Below are positions 1 through 9,037 of a stretch of 64,000 nt of DNA, in pieces; positions within the stretch are counted from its first letter, which is position 1, and each line of letters starts with the position of its first letter. The notes under the pieces are model-generated. The model was not told where the DNA came from. It made no database searches and saw nothing but the letters and a program-made list of their open reading frames with translations. The stretch lies in contig NZ_JAMZGF010000002.1 in the NCBI RefSeq assembly GCF_024158915.1, positions 62,001 to 126,000 on the forward strand, read 5' to 3'. The stretch is from Chryseobacterium sp. S0630 (GTDB lineage Bacteria > Bacteroidota > Bacteroidia > Flavobacteriales > Weeksellaceae). A program made the translations under genes and the position numbers.

Positions 1-3000
1 CGTACAGCCGGCTGATGTATTCCAGGACTTTTTTCTTCTCCTGAAGCACCAGTATTCTGTAGAAAACATCTGTCACTTCTTTGGTAAGCTGTGTTTTGGT
101 GAGATTCTGATTGATGACACTGGCAGACCATTCCGCATCCAGCATTTGTTTTCTTTTTGAATACACGGTCGGAAAACTGAACCTTTGAGAGATTCCGAAT
201 GAATTATCCGTTTCCTCGCCCTGAATCTGTCCGAATCCACCGGTAATTTCCGTCTGGGGAATATCCAGATAACTGGCTTTCAGCTTTTCCTGATAATCTG
301 ATACCAATTTGGAATTTTTAAGCGTACCATTCTGCTGATACGCCTTTTCCAAAGCCTGATCATAAGTAATGTTTTCCTGAGCCTGATAGGTTCCGAAAGA
401 TATTAGCAATAGGAAAACAGACTGTTTTTTATAGTTGATTTTTTTTGAGAATTTCATTTTATCTTTATTAATATGTTCAAAAAGGACGTATAAGATGGGA
501 AGGACAAACAAGGTTAAAAGGGTCGCAAGCATTAACCCTCCAATCACCACCGTTGCCAGAGGCCTCTGTACTTCAGCTCCGGCACCATTACTGATCGCCA
601 TGGGAAGAAACCCCAGAGAAGCCACAAATGCCGTCATTAAAACCGGACGAAGCCTGATTTTTGTGCCTATGAGTACAATTCTGCTGGTATTGGTTATCCC
701 ATTCTTTTTCAGCCGGTTGAATTCTGATATCAAAACAATTCCATTAAGTACGGCCACTCCAAATAATGCAATGAATCCTACCCCTGCACTGATGCTGAAA
801 GGCATTCCTCTCAACGCCAGAAAATACACACCTCCTATCGCAGATAAAGGAATAGCGGTATAGATCAGAAGGCTGTGTTTTACAGAACCGAAAGCAAAGA
901 ATAAGAGCAGGAAAATCATCACTAACGAAATAGGAACTGCAATTCCCAGTCTGGCTTTGGCTTCATTTAAATTTTCAAAAGCACCGCCGTAAGAAACAGT
1001 GTATCCGGGAGATAATTTCAGGCTTTTATCTGCTTTTTGCTGAAGTTCTTCCACGATACTCTGGACATCTCTTCCTCTCACATTAAAGCCTACAATAATC
1101 CTTCTTTTGGTATCTTCCCTCTGAATCTGGTTCGGACTGTTTTTAAGCTCTACTTTAGCAAGCTGTGACAAGGGAATCTGTTCTCCTGAAGCGGTAGGAA
1201 CCAAAAGATTTTGGATGCTCGTGATATCTTTTTTATGCTCATTATCCATTCTCACTACGATGTCAAACTTTTTTTCACCTTCATATAAAGCTCCCGCAGT
1301 CTGACCGGCAAAAGCCATATTAATTACCCTGTTGATATCTGCCACAGAAATATTGTATCGGGAAAGCTCTGAGCGGTTATAATCAATCACAACCTGCGGA
1401 GCGCCTACTACCGGCTCAATATAAAGGTCCTGCGCTCCTTTTACCGTATTAATAATAGTTCCGATCTTTTTTGCGTAGGTAGCAAGGCTGTCCAGATCAT
1501 CACCATAAATTTTACAGACCACATCCTGTCTTGCTCCGGTCATCAGTTCATTGAAACGCATCTGTACAGGAAACTGAAAGCTGGTGGTAAGGCCTGGGAT
1601 AACGCTTAATGCTTTGCTCATTTTGTCAGAAAGTTCAGGAAATGTTGCTGCAGAGGTCCATTCCTTTTTAGGCTTCAGTACTACGATCATATCTCCGGAG
1701 TCCATCGGCATAGGTTCTGTAGGGATTTCTGCGCTACCGATCTTCATCACTGCTTTTTCTACTTCAGGAAACTGGGTTAAAAGGATATGCGCAGCCTGAG
1801 TGGTAGCTTTCTTGGTTTCATTGATATTACTTCCCTGAAGAATCCTCATTTCAACAGCAAAATCACCTTCCTCCAGAGACGGAATAAACTCTCCACCCAT
1901 TCTGGAAAGGGTAAAAACAGCACCTGCAAACAGGACTAAAACCCCAACAATAATGGTTTTTCTGAATTTAAGAGCTTTCATCAATAATTTCTGATGCCCG
2001 GTTTCCACTTTACCCATCACACGGTCTGAGATATTCTCCTTTTCTTTTTTCTTTCTGCTTAATACCAGAGAACTCATCATCGGAATATACGTCAGGGAAA
2101 GAATAAATGCCCCTATCAGGGCAAAAGCCACCGTCTGTGCCATAGGCTTGAACATCTTTCCTTCAATGCCCTGAAGGGTAAAAATCGGAAGATAGACGAT
2201 TAAGATAATGATCTGCCCGAAAACCGCACTGTTAACCATTTTGGCCGCAGAACCTGAAACCTGATCATCCATTTCTTTTTTGCTGAGCATATTGTCTTTT
2301 CCAAAATGCTTTTTATGAGCAAGCTGATGCAGCACGGCTTCCACAATAATGACGGCTCCATCTACGATAAGACCGAAATCCAGTGCCCCAAGGCTCATCA
2401 GATTTCCTCCCACACCGAAAATATTCATCATGATAATCGCGAATAGCATCGCCAAAGGAATGACGGACGCCACCAATAATCCTGCTCTGAAATTTCCAAG
2501 GAATAAAACCAGAATGAAAACCACAATCAATGCTCCTTCCATCAGGTTGGTTTTTACCGTACTGATGGTATTATTCACCATTTTAGCACGATCAAGAAAA
2601 GGCTCAATCACCACTCCTTCCGGTAAAGATTCCTGGATTTTTTCAAGTCTCTGCTTGATATTTCCAATCACGACATTGGCATTTTCACCTTTCAGCATCA
2701 GAACAATTGCTCCGGAAACCTCTCCGGTATCATTATAAGTCATAGCGCCATACCTTGTCGCATAACCGATCTTCACAGATGCTACATCTTTGATATGCAC
2801 AGGAATGCCTTCTTTTGTTTCCGCTACCTGAATGCTTCCAATATCTTCCGTACTTCCCAGAAGCCCTTCGCTGCGGATAAACAGAACGGTTTCTTTCTTT
2901 TCAATATAAGCCCCTCCGGTATTCTGGTTATTCTTTTCCAGCGCTGCAAATACATCATTGATATTGATGTTAAAGGCCTGTAGTTTATTTGGATTAATGG

Positions 3001-3580
3001 CAATTTCATACTGCTTTAATTTTCCTCCGAAGCTGCTTACATCTGCCACTCCTTTCGTTCCAAGGAGCTGTCTTCTGACCACCCAGTCCTGGATGGTTCT
3101 GAGTTCTGTTTCATCATACACATTTTCATATCCTTTTTTGGCCCTTACCACATACTGGAAAATCTCTCCCAATCCGGTTGAAATAGGCCCTAGTTCCGGT
3201 TTACCGATTCCCGCCGGGATATTGTCCTGAACGAGCTGTAAACGCTCCTGAACCTGCTGGCGTGCCCAATACACATCCGTTTTGTCATCAAAAACAACAG
3301 TTACTAAAGACAGTCCGAAACGTGAGAAGCTCCTCAGCTCCGTAATTCCGCTGATATTGCTGGTCGCCTGTTCGATTGGAAATGTTACAAGGCGTTCTAT
3401 ATCTGCAGCCCCATAAGAAGGAGCTGTGGTAATGATCTGAACCTGATTGTTGGTGATATCCGGCTGGGCATCAATAGGAAGTCTGGTGGTTTCATAAACT
3501 CCAAAAAGGATGAGCGCCACTGTAAACAGAGCAATGATGAGTTTATTCTTTACAGAAAACTCAATAATTTTATTTAACAT
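1..3580 (-). CDS. czcA: CzcA/CusA-type heavy-metal RND efflux pump fused to a TolC-like domain (3' end outside window)
   Basis: Inner-membrane RND pump of the heavy-metal (HME) family, expected to export divalent or monovalent metal cations by proton antiport. The reading frame is open on the minus strand from ATG at 3580 through base 1, so the C-terminus is missing. About 1040 residues of RND protein carry the HME TM4 motif GALDFGLIVDGAVIIVEA, with acidic residues D401, D407 and E414 close to those essential in CzcA. From M1042 the same frame continues into a short basic and hydrophobic signal-like stretch and then a helical TolC-type sequence (ENITYDQALEKAYQQ...). The outer-membrane-factor part is therefore fused to the pump, an architecture known in Bacteroidota. 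The metal specificity cannot be read here. Confidence 0.9.
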   Translation of the reverse strand, partial: MLNKIIEFSVKNKLIIALFTVALILFGVYETTRLPIDAQPDITNNQVQIITTAPSYGAADIERLVTFPIEQATSNISGITELRSFSRFGLSLVTVVFDDKTDVYWARQQVQERLQLVQDNIPAGIGKPELGPISTGLGEIFQYVVRAKKGYENVYDETELRTIQDWVVRRQLLGTKGVADVSSFGGKLKQYEIAINPNKLQAFNININDVFAALEKNNQNTGGAYIEKKETVLFIRSEGLLGSTEDIGSIQVAETKEGIPVHIKDVASVKIGYATRYGAMTYNDTGEVSGAIVLMLKGENANVVIGNIKQRLEKIQESLPEGVVIEPFLDRAKMVNNTISTVKTNLMEGALIVVFILVLFLGNFRAGLLVASVIPLAMLFAIIMMNIFGVGGNLMSLGALDFGLIVDGAVIIVEAVLHQLAHKKHFGKDNMLSKKEMDDQVSGSAAKMVNSAVFGQIIILIVYLPIFTLQGIEGKMFKPMAQTVAFALIGAFILSLTYIPMMSSLVLSRKKKEKENISDRVMGKVETGHQKLLMKALKFRKTIIVGVLVLFAGAVFTLSRMGGEFIPSLEEGDFAVEMRILQGSNINETKKATTQAAHILLTQFPEVEKAVMKIGSAEIPTEPMPMDSGDMIVVLKPKKEWTSAATFPELSDKMSKALSVIPGLTTSFQFPVQMRFNELMTGARQDVVCKIYGDDLDSLATYAKKIGTIINTVKGAQDLYIEPVVGAPQVVIDYNRSELSRYNISVADINRVINMAFAGQTAGALYEGEKKFDIVVRMDNEHKKDITSIQNLLVPTASGEQIPLSQLAKVELKNSPNQIQREDTKRRIIVGFNVRGRDVQSIVEELQQKADKSLKLSPGYTVSYGGAFENLNEAKARLGIAVPISLVMIFLLLFFAFGSVKHSLLIYTAIPLSAIGGVYFLALRGMPFSISAGVGFIALFGVAVLNGIVLISEFNRLKKNGITNTSRIVLIGTKIRLRPVLMTAFVASLGFLPMAISNGAGAEVQRPLATVVIGGLMLATLLTLFVLPILYVLFEHINKDKMKFSKKINYKKQSVFLLLISFGTYQAQENITYDQALEKAYQQNGTLKNSKLVSDYQEKLKASYLDIPQTEITGGFGQIQGEETDNSFGISQRFSFPTVYSKRKQMLDAEWSASVINQNLTKTQLTKEVTDVFYRILVLQEKKKVLEYISRLY

Positions 3581-3866
3581 GGAAAAAACTATTAATTATA
3601 ACCCGGAATGCCTTATGAAAACTGATGTCATTAAAAAAGTATGATTAAAATGATCCTGCAAAACCACGGATCTTCATTCAAAAGAATAAGTCTTTTGGAT
3701 CTGAGCGGGGATTTCCTACAGCAGAAAGATTCAAAATAAAGCTTTTGTAACTCCTGTAATGAATGGTGAAGCATCATGATAATGCATTGCGGATTAATTG
3801 ATATATAACAAGAATTGACTGCTTTAAGTAAAAAACATAAAGCATTAATTTTCAATATAAAGTCAA

Positions 3867-4229
3867 TTAAGAAAGCCGTGGAGGCTGGAAAATCTGAGAA
3901 AGATACTGTTGGAAGAAATCTTTTTCCTTGTAGATACTGGTTTTTTTTGAAACAGTAATCTCTTTAGGTTTTTTTATTTCAAATGAAAGTTCCGGAAGCT
4001 GGGCATGCACTGTCAATACAATCGGTGGATTGATAAACGGCAGTTTCTGATCAGTATCCCAGTCTGAATCCTGCTTGTGATTATCATAATGCTCCATGAC
4101 AAACTCTGAAAGGCTTCCGTGGTATTCCATGAAATGTTCCACAAACATAGGCACTTTCAGTACTTCCCCCGCATTGGTGGTAGCCAGCACATACATCATT
4201 GAACATAATATGGAGAACCATTTTAACAT
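3867..4229 (-). CDS. Small secreted protein of a metal-efflux locus, unknown function
   Basis: A 120-residue protein that I recognise only as a type found beside cation-efflux genes in flavobacteria; no named domain is assigned. Residues 1-20 form a likely signal peptide ending near TNAGE. The mature part begins EVLKVPMFVEHFMEYH and is rich in His, Glu and Asp (EHFMEYH, MEHYDNHKQDSDWD), which would suit metal contact in the periplasm. It lies upstream of the RND pump in the same orientation with about 286 bp between them, so co-transcription is possible but not shown. A TATATTTG -7-type element (complement of 4235-4242) ends only 5 bp before the ATG, so the transcript may have almost no leader. 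Confidence 0.6.
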   Translation of the reverse strand: MLKWFSILCSMMYVLATTNAGEVLKVPMFVEHFMEYHGSLSEFVMEHYDNHKQDSDWDTDQKLPFINPPIVLTVHAQLPELSFEIKKPKEITVSKKTSIYKEKDFFQQYLSQIFQPPRLS

Positions 4230-4361
4230 GGGTGCAAATATAGGGCTTAAATTTTTCCTGAATAGGCTTTAATATTAATTTTTTGAGAATTTTAGCCAGT
4301 TTAAAAGCAGTTTAAATAAATAATAACTCTTCGTAAAAATGTTAGGTTTGTCAAACAAAAA

Positions 4362-4931
4362 TTAAAGCCTTGACTTCAGTCTGCTCAATGTCTCCTGTGA
4401 GATATTAAGATAAGAAGCCACCATTTTATTGGAAAGCCTTCTTACCACCACAGGGTTTTCATCCAGAAGCTGACGGTATTTTTCAAGTGCATCCTGAACA
4501 AGGAAAGACATCAGCCTTTTGGTATTATTTACATAAGCAGTTTCAAGATATATTCTGTAAAACTTTTCCCATTGAGGAATAATCTCCAGAAGATGATAAA
4601 AATCTTTATGAGTAATATAATATACTTCTGAATCCTCTACGGCTTCTATGAATTCCTCAGAGGGTTCAGAAGTAATAAAACTGGTGAGTGCGGTTGCAAA
4701 CTGATTTTCAAAAGCAAAATACCGGGTAGAATCCTGCCCTTCTTCATTAATAAAAAATATACGGAGACAGCCATTTACAACAAAAAATGTTCTCTGGCTG
4801 TTTTGCCCGTTGGAAAGTAATAACTCATTTTTTTTCAGGGAAATAACTTTAAAATAAGAAAGTATAGTTTCCAATTCATGATCTGTTATTGATATTCTAT
4901 TTTTGATATATGACGTTAAAAGTTCCTGCAT
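4362..4931 (-). CDS. Crp/Fnr family transcriptional regulator
   Basis: A 189-residue regulator with an N-terminal cyclic-nucleotide-binding-like beta barrel (about residues 25-110) and a C-terminal winged helix. The recognition helix reads SQETLSRLKSRL, with E180, S183 and R184 matching the E-x-x-S-R pattern by which E. coli FNR reads TTGAT half-sites. No N-terminal cysteine cluster is present, so it should not carry an FNR-type Fe-S sensor. It is the last gene of a likely MFS-SIP-regulator operon (53 bp after the SIP gene). The operon promoter has an FNR-like box, so autoregulation is plausible. Effector unknown. Confidence 0.88.
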   Translation of the reverse strand: MQELLTSYIKNRISITDHELETILSYFKVISLKKNELLLSNGQNSQRTFFVVNGCLRIFFINEEGQDSTRYFAFENQFATALTSFITSEPSEEFIEAVEDSEVYYITHKDFYHLLEIIPQWEKFYRIYLETAYVNNTKRLMSFLVQDALEKYRQLLDENPVVVRRLSNKMVASYLNISQETLSRLKSRL

Positions 4932-4984
4932 GTAAGCAAAAATAGTGATAAATGGCTTTGCTTACACCTTTTATTCTTTACTGT

Positions 4985-5731
4985 TTAGAGGTTTTCTGCC
5001 TGTCCGGCTTTCCAGTATGAACAAATGTACATGCCATGCGGATCCCATTCCAGTGTTGTTTTGAAGTAAGTACGAAGCTCATGTACAGTGGAATATTCTG
5101 CAGCGATATAAACATATTCTTTTAAAATCCCAGGTGGAAAATGAACAGATTTTACAGCTTCTGCAAGCTTGCTTCCCTGCTCAGGATGAGGATTATGCAG
5201 CCATTCTACAGATAAATCTGCTGCAGAACACAAGATCAGTTCGTCCTCTTTATCTGCCACCTCCAATATTATTTTTGCTCTTACATAGGAAGGAAACTGT
5301 TCTGCGATAGCACAAATCACAGGCAGTGCCGTTGCGTCTCCTGCAAGCAGGTAAAAATCAGCATTCGGAACTAATGGTTTTGAACTTTCTTTCATACCTA
5401 TTTCCAATAGATCTCCTGGTTTGGCCTTTAATGCCCATGCAGAAGCTGGTCCATTGTCACCATGAGCTACAAAATCAACACTCAGTTCTTTTTCTTCCAG
5501 GTCAATTTTTCTATTGGTATAGGTTCTGATCAGAGTGATGTTTTCCTCAGTGGGGATAAAGATTTTATTATTAGATCCGGGCTTAACATTCGCCAATAGT
5601 TCAGCCTGTTTTTCATCAATATCAAATATAACACGGATTAAATGTGGTGTAATAAAGAGTTTCTTTTTAACGGTAAATACAGAACGTATTTTTTTCGTTT
5701 CTTTTACTTGAGATGTTAGTGAATGTTCCAT
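4985..5731 (-). CDS. Siderophore-interacting protein (FAD-dependent ferric-siderophore reductase family)
   Basis: A 248-residue cytoplasmic flavoprotein of the SIP/ViuB family, which reduces ferric siderophores to release iron using NAD(P)H or ferredoxin. The FAD-binding region contains RTYTNR (the R-x-Y-T/S motif) near residue 70 and GDNGPAS near residue 96. A nucleotide-binding stretch [12 protein letters not shown] lies near residue 130. The C-terminal YWKAGQAE resembles the conserved SIP ending (YW..G). The length is normal for the family. It starts 2 bp after the MFS stop codon, so the two are translated from one transcript. The pair suggests uptake or efflux of an iron chelator coupled to iron release. 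Confidence 0.88.
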   Translation of the reverse strand: MEHSLTSQVKETKKIRSVFTVKKKLFITPHLIRVIFDIDEKQAELLANVKPGSNNKIFIPTEENITLIRTYTNRKIDLEEKELSVDFVAHGDNGPASAWALKAKPGDLLEIGMKESSKPLVPNADFYLLAGDATALPVICAIAEQFPSYVRAKIILEVADKEDELILCSAADLSVEWLHNPHPEQGSKLAEAVKSVHFPPGILKEYVYIAAEYSTVHELRTYFKTTLEWDPHGMYICSYWKAGQAENL

Positions 5732-5733
5732 TT

Positions 5734-6909
5734 TTATTTTTTGTTAAATAGTAAAATAATCATTGCAATGATACAGCTGATGCCTCCAAACAGGTATACA
5801 GTCTGATAATCAAACCAACCGGCAATTAATCCTGCAATGGGACCTGCCAATCCTAATGAAAGATCAACAAATGCGACATAGGCTCCTAGCGCTGTTCCTC
5901 TCATCTGCGGTTTTACTTTTTGAATGGCAAGAACTCCCAAAGCCGGAAATACCAATGAAAATCCAACCCCTGTTAATCCACATCCGATAATAGCCAATGT
6001 TTTGGAAGCAGAAGTCCAGATCAGCATTTGTCCCGCCACTTCGATAATCAGAGAGATCAAGGCTATTGTAAAACCTCCGTATTTATCTGGAAAAGAAGCA
6101 AAGAAAATTCTGGTCAGTACATAGCATGCTCCGAAGATCATAAAGGCAAGTGAAGCATCACCCCAATTTTTTTGTGAGAAAAATAATGCAATAAAAGAAG
6201 CAATACATCCAAAAGCCATTGATGAAAAAGCAAGACTTAAACCCTGACCTGATATGGCACCAATTACCTTATAGAAAGGCGTTCGCACATGATCTTTATC
6301 CACGGGAACAGAAGGAAGTTTTGCTGTGGAAAGCCAGCTCACCAGCGGAAGTAAGGCAATAAGAAGAAAAGCAGGCAGAATATTGTATTCTTTACTTAAC
6401 CAGATACTGATGGGAGCTCCGATTGCAATTCCTGCATACATGGCAATACCATTCCAGGTCATTACTTTTCCTGAGCTGGAATGTCCTACAAGACCTATTC
6501 CCCACGTTAATGCTCCGGTAACCAGAAAACTTTCACCAACCCCGTGAATAATTCTTGCCAATAAGAGAAAAGCAAGTGCAAGGATAGGATTAGCTTGGAA
6601 TACTACTGCCAGTACATAAATAATCCCAGCAATAACAGCCAGTATTACACCCGACATTTTACTTTTCTTTGCCCCTTTGGTATCTGTAATTTTTCCGGAA
6701 TAGGCACGGGTTAAAAGTGTTGACAATGATTGCAGCCCAATCACAAGCCCTACAATAATGCTGTCAAAGCCTAATGTGTTCTGAACAAACCTGGGAAGTA
6801 CTCCCAAAGCAATTCCTATGGTAAGGTAGACCGCAAATACCGAAATGATAATAGGAGCAGTTGCCTGATAGAAATTAATAGTCTGTCCTTTTTCTAATGT
6901 TGTACTCAT
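5734..6909 (-). CDS. MFS transporter (YhhS/YfcJ-like)
   Basis: A 391-residue integral membrane protein with about twelve hydrophobic segments. Its N-terminal half contains [19 protein letters not shown] and DTKGAKKSK, typical of the YhhS/YfcJ branch of arabinose-efflux-like permeases. The substrate cannot be told from sequence. Because the next gene encodes a siderophore-interacting protein, transport of a siderophore or another chelator is a reasonable guess. It is the first gene of the MFS-SIP-Crp/Fnr operon. Its promoter region carries an FNR-type box about 40 bp upstream of the inferred transcription start. Confidence 0.85.
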   Translation of the reverse strand: MSTTLEKGQTINFYQATAPIIISVFAVYLTIGIALGVLPRFVQNTLGFDSIIVGLVIGLQSLSTLLTRAYSGKITDTKGAKKSKMSGVILAVIAGIIYVLAVVFQANPILALAFLLLARIIHGVGESFLVTGALTWGIGLVGHSSSGKVMTWNGIAMYAGIAIGAPISIWLSKEYNILPAFLLIALLPLVSWLSTAKLPSVPVDKDHVRTPFYKVIGAISGQGLSLAFSSMAFGCIASFIALFFSQKNWGDASLAFMIFGACYVLTRIFFASFPDKYGGFTIALISLIIEVAGQMLIWTSASKTLAIIGCGLTGVGFSLVFPALGVLAIQKVKPQMRGTALGAYVAFVDLSLGLAGPIAGLIAGWFDYQTVYLFGGISCIIAMIILLFNKK

Positions 6910-6934
6910 AAATTTTGTTTAAAATATTCGGGTG

Positions 6935-6978
6935 CAAAGGTCCCGGTACAACAGATAAAAAACTTTGACTTAGATCAA
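6935..6978 (-). promoter_or_regulatory. FNR-type promoter of the MFS-SIP-Crp/Fnr operon
   Basis: The box TTGACTTAGATCAA lies at 6965-6978. On the minus strand a -7-like element GACCTTTG (one base from TAnnTTTG) occupies 6942 down to 6935. The box centre (6971.5) is 29.5 bp upstream of the first base of the -7 element. That is the same distance as in the promoter at 52155-52221 and fits an activator bound near -40. Confidence 0.5.
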
Positions 6979-6994
6979 AAAAGGAAGAACAGCC

Positions 6995-7603
6995 TTAATC
7001 AAGATTCAAAAAACCGTCTGTAAGACCTTTCCATTGTATTTTAGCAATCCCCATCATTCCACCTATAGCAGTAGCAAGATTTCTAAAAACATCCAGGAAC
7101 TGAGCATTCAAGTTGGGGCTTTCATTTCGTCCGTATACAGCTGCTTTTAAATAAGCTATATTTCTGGATATCATAAAGGTTGAGCTTGCTGCAGAACTGT
7201 AAAAATGGGCAATATGACGACTTTTTTTATTTTGTGGATTTATCGAAGGTTTGCATGTGATTGATATACTTTCGGAAAAACTGTCCTGATAGAAACAGAT
7301 ATCTGTTATTTCTACCCAATCGTATCCTTTAGCCTCAGGTTCTCCCGGACCCGGAATATCAATCCGGATAAAATCTCCTTTTTGAGGTTCTCGGTTTGCA
7401 GGATTCCCATCAAAATCATACAATTTAAATGTAGCAAATGCTTTTCCACTATAACTTCCCCAATTATTAACTGAAAAAAATCTTTCTTTTAATATGGTAA
7501 ACTTTTCCGGAATCAAATCCTGTTCAAATACTTTTCTGCTTTCTGTATCATGGAAACCTCCGAATTTTTGTGCAGGAACTCCCTTAAATATCTTTGGACT
7601 CAT
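6995..7603 (-). CDS. Conserved protein of unknown function
   Basis: A 202-residue protein that I do not recognise. I chose the ATG at 7603 (MSPKIFKGVP...) because the 25 residues encoded upstream of it look like a random hydrophobic extension; the longer form would start at 7678. The protein is soluble, with many aromatic and acidic residues, and contains DFIRIDIPGPGEPEAKGYDWVEI followed by CKPSINP, which suggests a beta-rich fold. The C-terminal third has helical stretches ending in IAKIQWKGLTDGFLNLD. It stands alone, followed 85 bp later by the MFS operon on the same strand. Confidence 0.55.
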   Translation of the reverse strand: MSPKIFKGVPAQKFGGFHDTESRKVFEQDLIPEKFTILKERFFSVNNWGSYSGKAFATFKLYDFDGNPANREPQKGDFIRIDIPGPGEPEAKGYDWVEITDICFYQDSFSESISITCKPSINPQNKKSRHIAHFYSSAASSTFMISRNIAYLKAAVYGRNESPNLNAQFLDVFRNLATAIGGMMGIAKIQWKGLTDGFLNLD

Positions 7604-8183
7604 ATGACAGGTTTTTAAGCAAAATAGAATAAAAAACCTATAAAATTTTATGAGCAGGGTCACAAAAGAGTTAAACAATTGTTTGAATACAGACTCATCA
7701 AGGTCTTATTTTGATAATAATTCACTTTTTACGACTTTCTTATTTTGGATAAAAAACAGGCATACAATTCTTCAGGTGGCGAATTATATTTAAATAGATA
7801 TATTTTTACGCTAGTAATTTCGGAATCCCAAAGAAAACCAACAACATTTAAGGAATAATTATTTTCACTTAAAATAAATATTTTTTAAAAAAAATAAGCT
7901 TATGATGTTTTGCATACCATGATTTTTGTTTATATTTGTGAATCGAAATAATTTTTTTTCATCATTTGTGTTTTTTTAAGGTCTTCACTCGTGGAGACCT
8001 TTTTATTTTCAATAATCTCATAATTGAATATTGGCTATTGAAGTGAAAAAATGAACGAAATGTGAAATATTATCTTTTTCAATCTCCCCAATCGCTTTTA
8101 CACAAAGGAATGTATAAAGTTTTGAGATGTTAATAACTCTTCTTTTCAATAAATCCCGACCCGCTTTGTATGTATTTTAAAGC
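7604..8183. other. AT-rich gene-free stretch with one candidate short transcript
   Basis: No convincing coding frame is present on either strand. The middle part (7861-7990) is extremely AT-rich. The only structured signal is a plus-strand promoter-like pair at 7909-7938 followed by a hairpin with a T-run at 7979-8005, entered separately. The rest shows nothing I can name. Confidence 0.6.
7909..8005 (+). ncRNA. Candidate small transcript: promoter followed by terminator, no gene
   Basis: TTTG at 7909-7912 and TATATTTG at 7931-7938 are 18 bp apart, close to the Bacteroidota promoter form. About 40 bp further on, AAGGTCT (7979-7985) pairs with AGACCTT (7995-8001) around a ten-base loop, followed by Ts. 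The implied RNA of about 60 nt has no reading frame and no downstream gene on this strand before 9038. This is a candidate from pattern only. Confidence 0.3.
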
Positions 8184-8966
8184 CTATTGAATGGTTTTAA
8201 TAAAATCAGTTGGCCTGAACTGCATCACAGACTGAAAACTTCTGGTATAGGCCTGAACACTCTTGTACCCTACTTCATAAGCTGTTTCTGAAATAGTAAG
8301 ATTTCCCGAGCTCAAATATTCCAGACTCTTGATGATACGGAGCATTTGCTGATATTTGCTTAAGGTAAGACCGGTTTCTTTTTTGAAAATACGTTCCAGG
8401 GTACGGAAAGATAAAAGTGCTGTATCACTGAGGTCTTCCATTTTGATCTCATCCCGGTAATGATTGTGGAGATGTTCTATAACTTTTGCAAGGCGTTTAT
8501 CTTTAGGAAGACTGATATGAAGAGTAAGAGAATGTTCTACAAACTGTGGAAGTTCGTTGAACAATGCTTTCAGAAATAGACTCTCATGATGATCTAGGGT
8601 CATCAGCTTAGACCATTTCTCTGCATATTTTATCATTTCCTTCAAAACAGGAGGAACAGAAAATACGTTCACTTCATGATAAAAAGGTTCTTGGGTGCTG
8701 ATCTCCGCAAACATGATCATCAGCTTGATCTTTTCAGAATGGGAATTGGTTTTATGGACAGCATTTGGAGGAATCCATACCGCATGATTTTGAGGAAGGA
8801 GATAGATTTTTTCTTCGATAGTAATATACTGAAAACCACTTTCCACATACACGAGCTGCCCTTTCTGATGGTGATGCAGAACATTATCATGCACCCAGTT
8901 TTCTTCAAACCATATAAAATAAGGTTTTTTCAGTTCATCTATTTTTATACTGTCGTTAGCGTTCAT
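8184..8966 (-). CDS. AraC family transcriptional regulator
   Basis: A 260-residue regulator with an N-terminal cupin-like sensing domain (about residues 10-110; HHHQKGQLVYVESG and WIPPNAVHKTN). It has a C-terminal AraC double helix-turn-helix (about 165-258; LSFRTLERIFKKETGLTLSKYQQMLRI and GYKSVQAYTRSFQ). It is divergent from an MFS transporter gene, with only 71 bp between the two start codons. That gap contains a perfect 24-bp inverted repeat overlapping promoter elements, so this protein probably controls the transporter and itself. The inducer is unknown; the family often senses small lipophilic or aromatic compounds. Confidence 0.88.
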   Translation of the reverse strand: MNANDSIKIDELKKPYFIWFEENWVHDNVLHHHQKGQLVYVESGFQYITIEEKIYLLPQNHAVWIPPNAVHKTNSHSEKIKLMIMFAEISTQEPFYHEVNVFSVPPVLKEMIKYAEKWSKLMTLDHHESLFLKALFNELPQFVEHSLTLHISLPKDKRLAKVIEHLHNHYRDEIKMEDLSDTALLSFRTLERIFKKETGLTLSKYQQMLRIIKSLEYLSSGNLTISETAYEVGYKSVQAYTRSFQSVMQFRPTDFIKTIQ

Positions 8967-8989
8967 GTCGTTTCAGGTTAAAACTTTGG

Positions 8990-9022
8990 CAAAATTAAAC
9001 AAAATTACTGTGCTAATTTTGT
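8990..9022. promoter_or_regulatory. Divergent promoter/operator between araC-type regulator and MFS gene
   Basis: ACAAAATTA at 8999-9007 and TAATTTTGT at 9014-9022 form a perfect inverted repeat with the 6-bp spacer CTGTGC. The right arm contains TAATTTTG (9014-9021), a -7 element reading toward the MFS gene. The left arm and a second CAAAATTA at 8990-8997 read as the same element toward the regulator. Confidence 0.5.
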
Positions 9023-9037
9023 ACAAAAGTTTTTATT

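Noticed and set aside
435..3230. Several open frames of 60-140 codons on the plus strand
   Set aside because: They lie opposite the long czcA frame on the minus strand, whose translation shows unmistakable RND and TolC-like motifs.
3631..3855. A 74-codon minus-strand frame between the small secreted protein and czcA
   Set aside because: The product (rich in Cys, Leu and Ile with no domain or signal pattern) looks like translated intergenic sequence, and I see no conserved motif or start signal.
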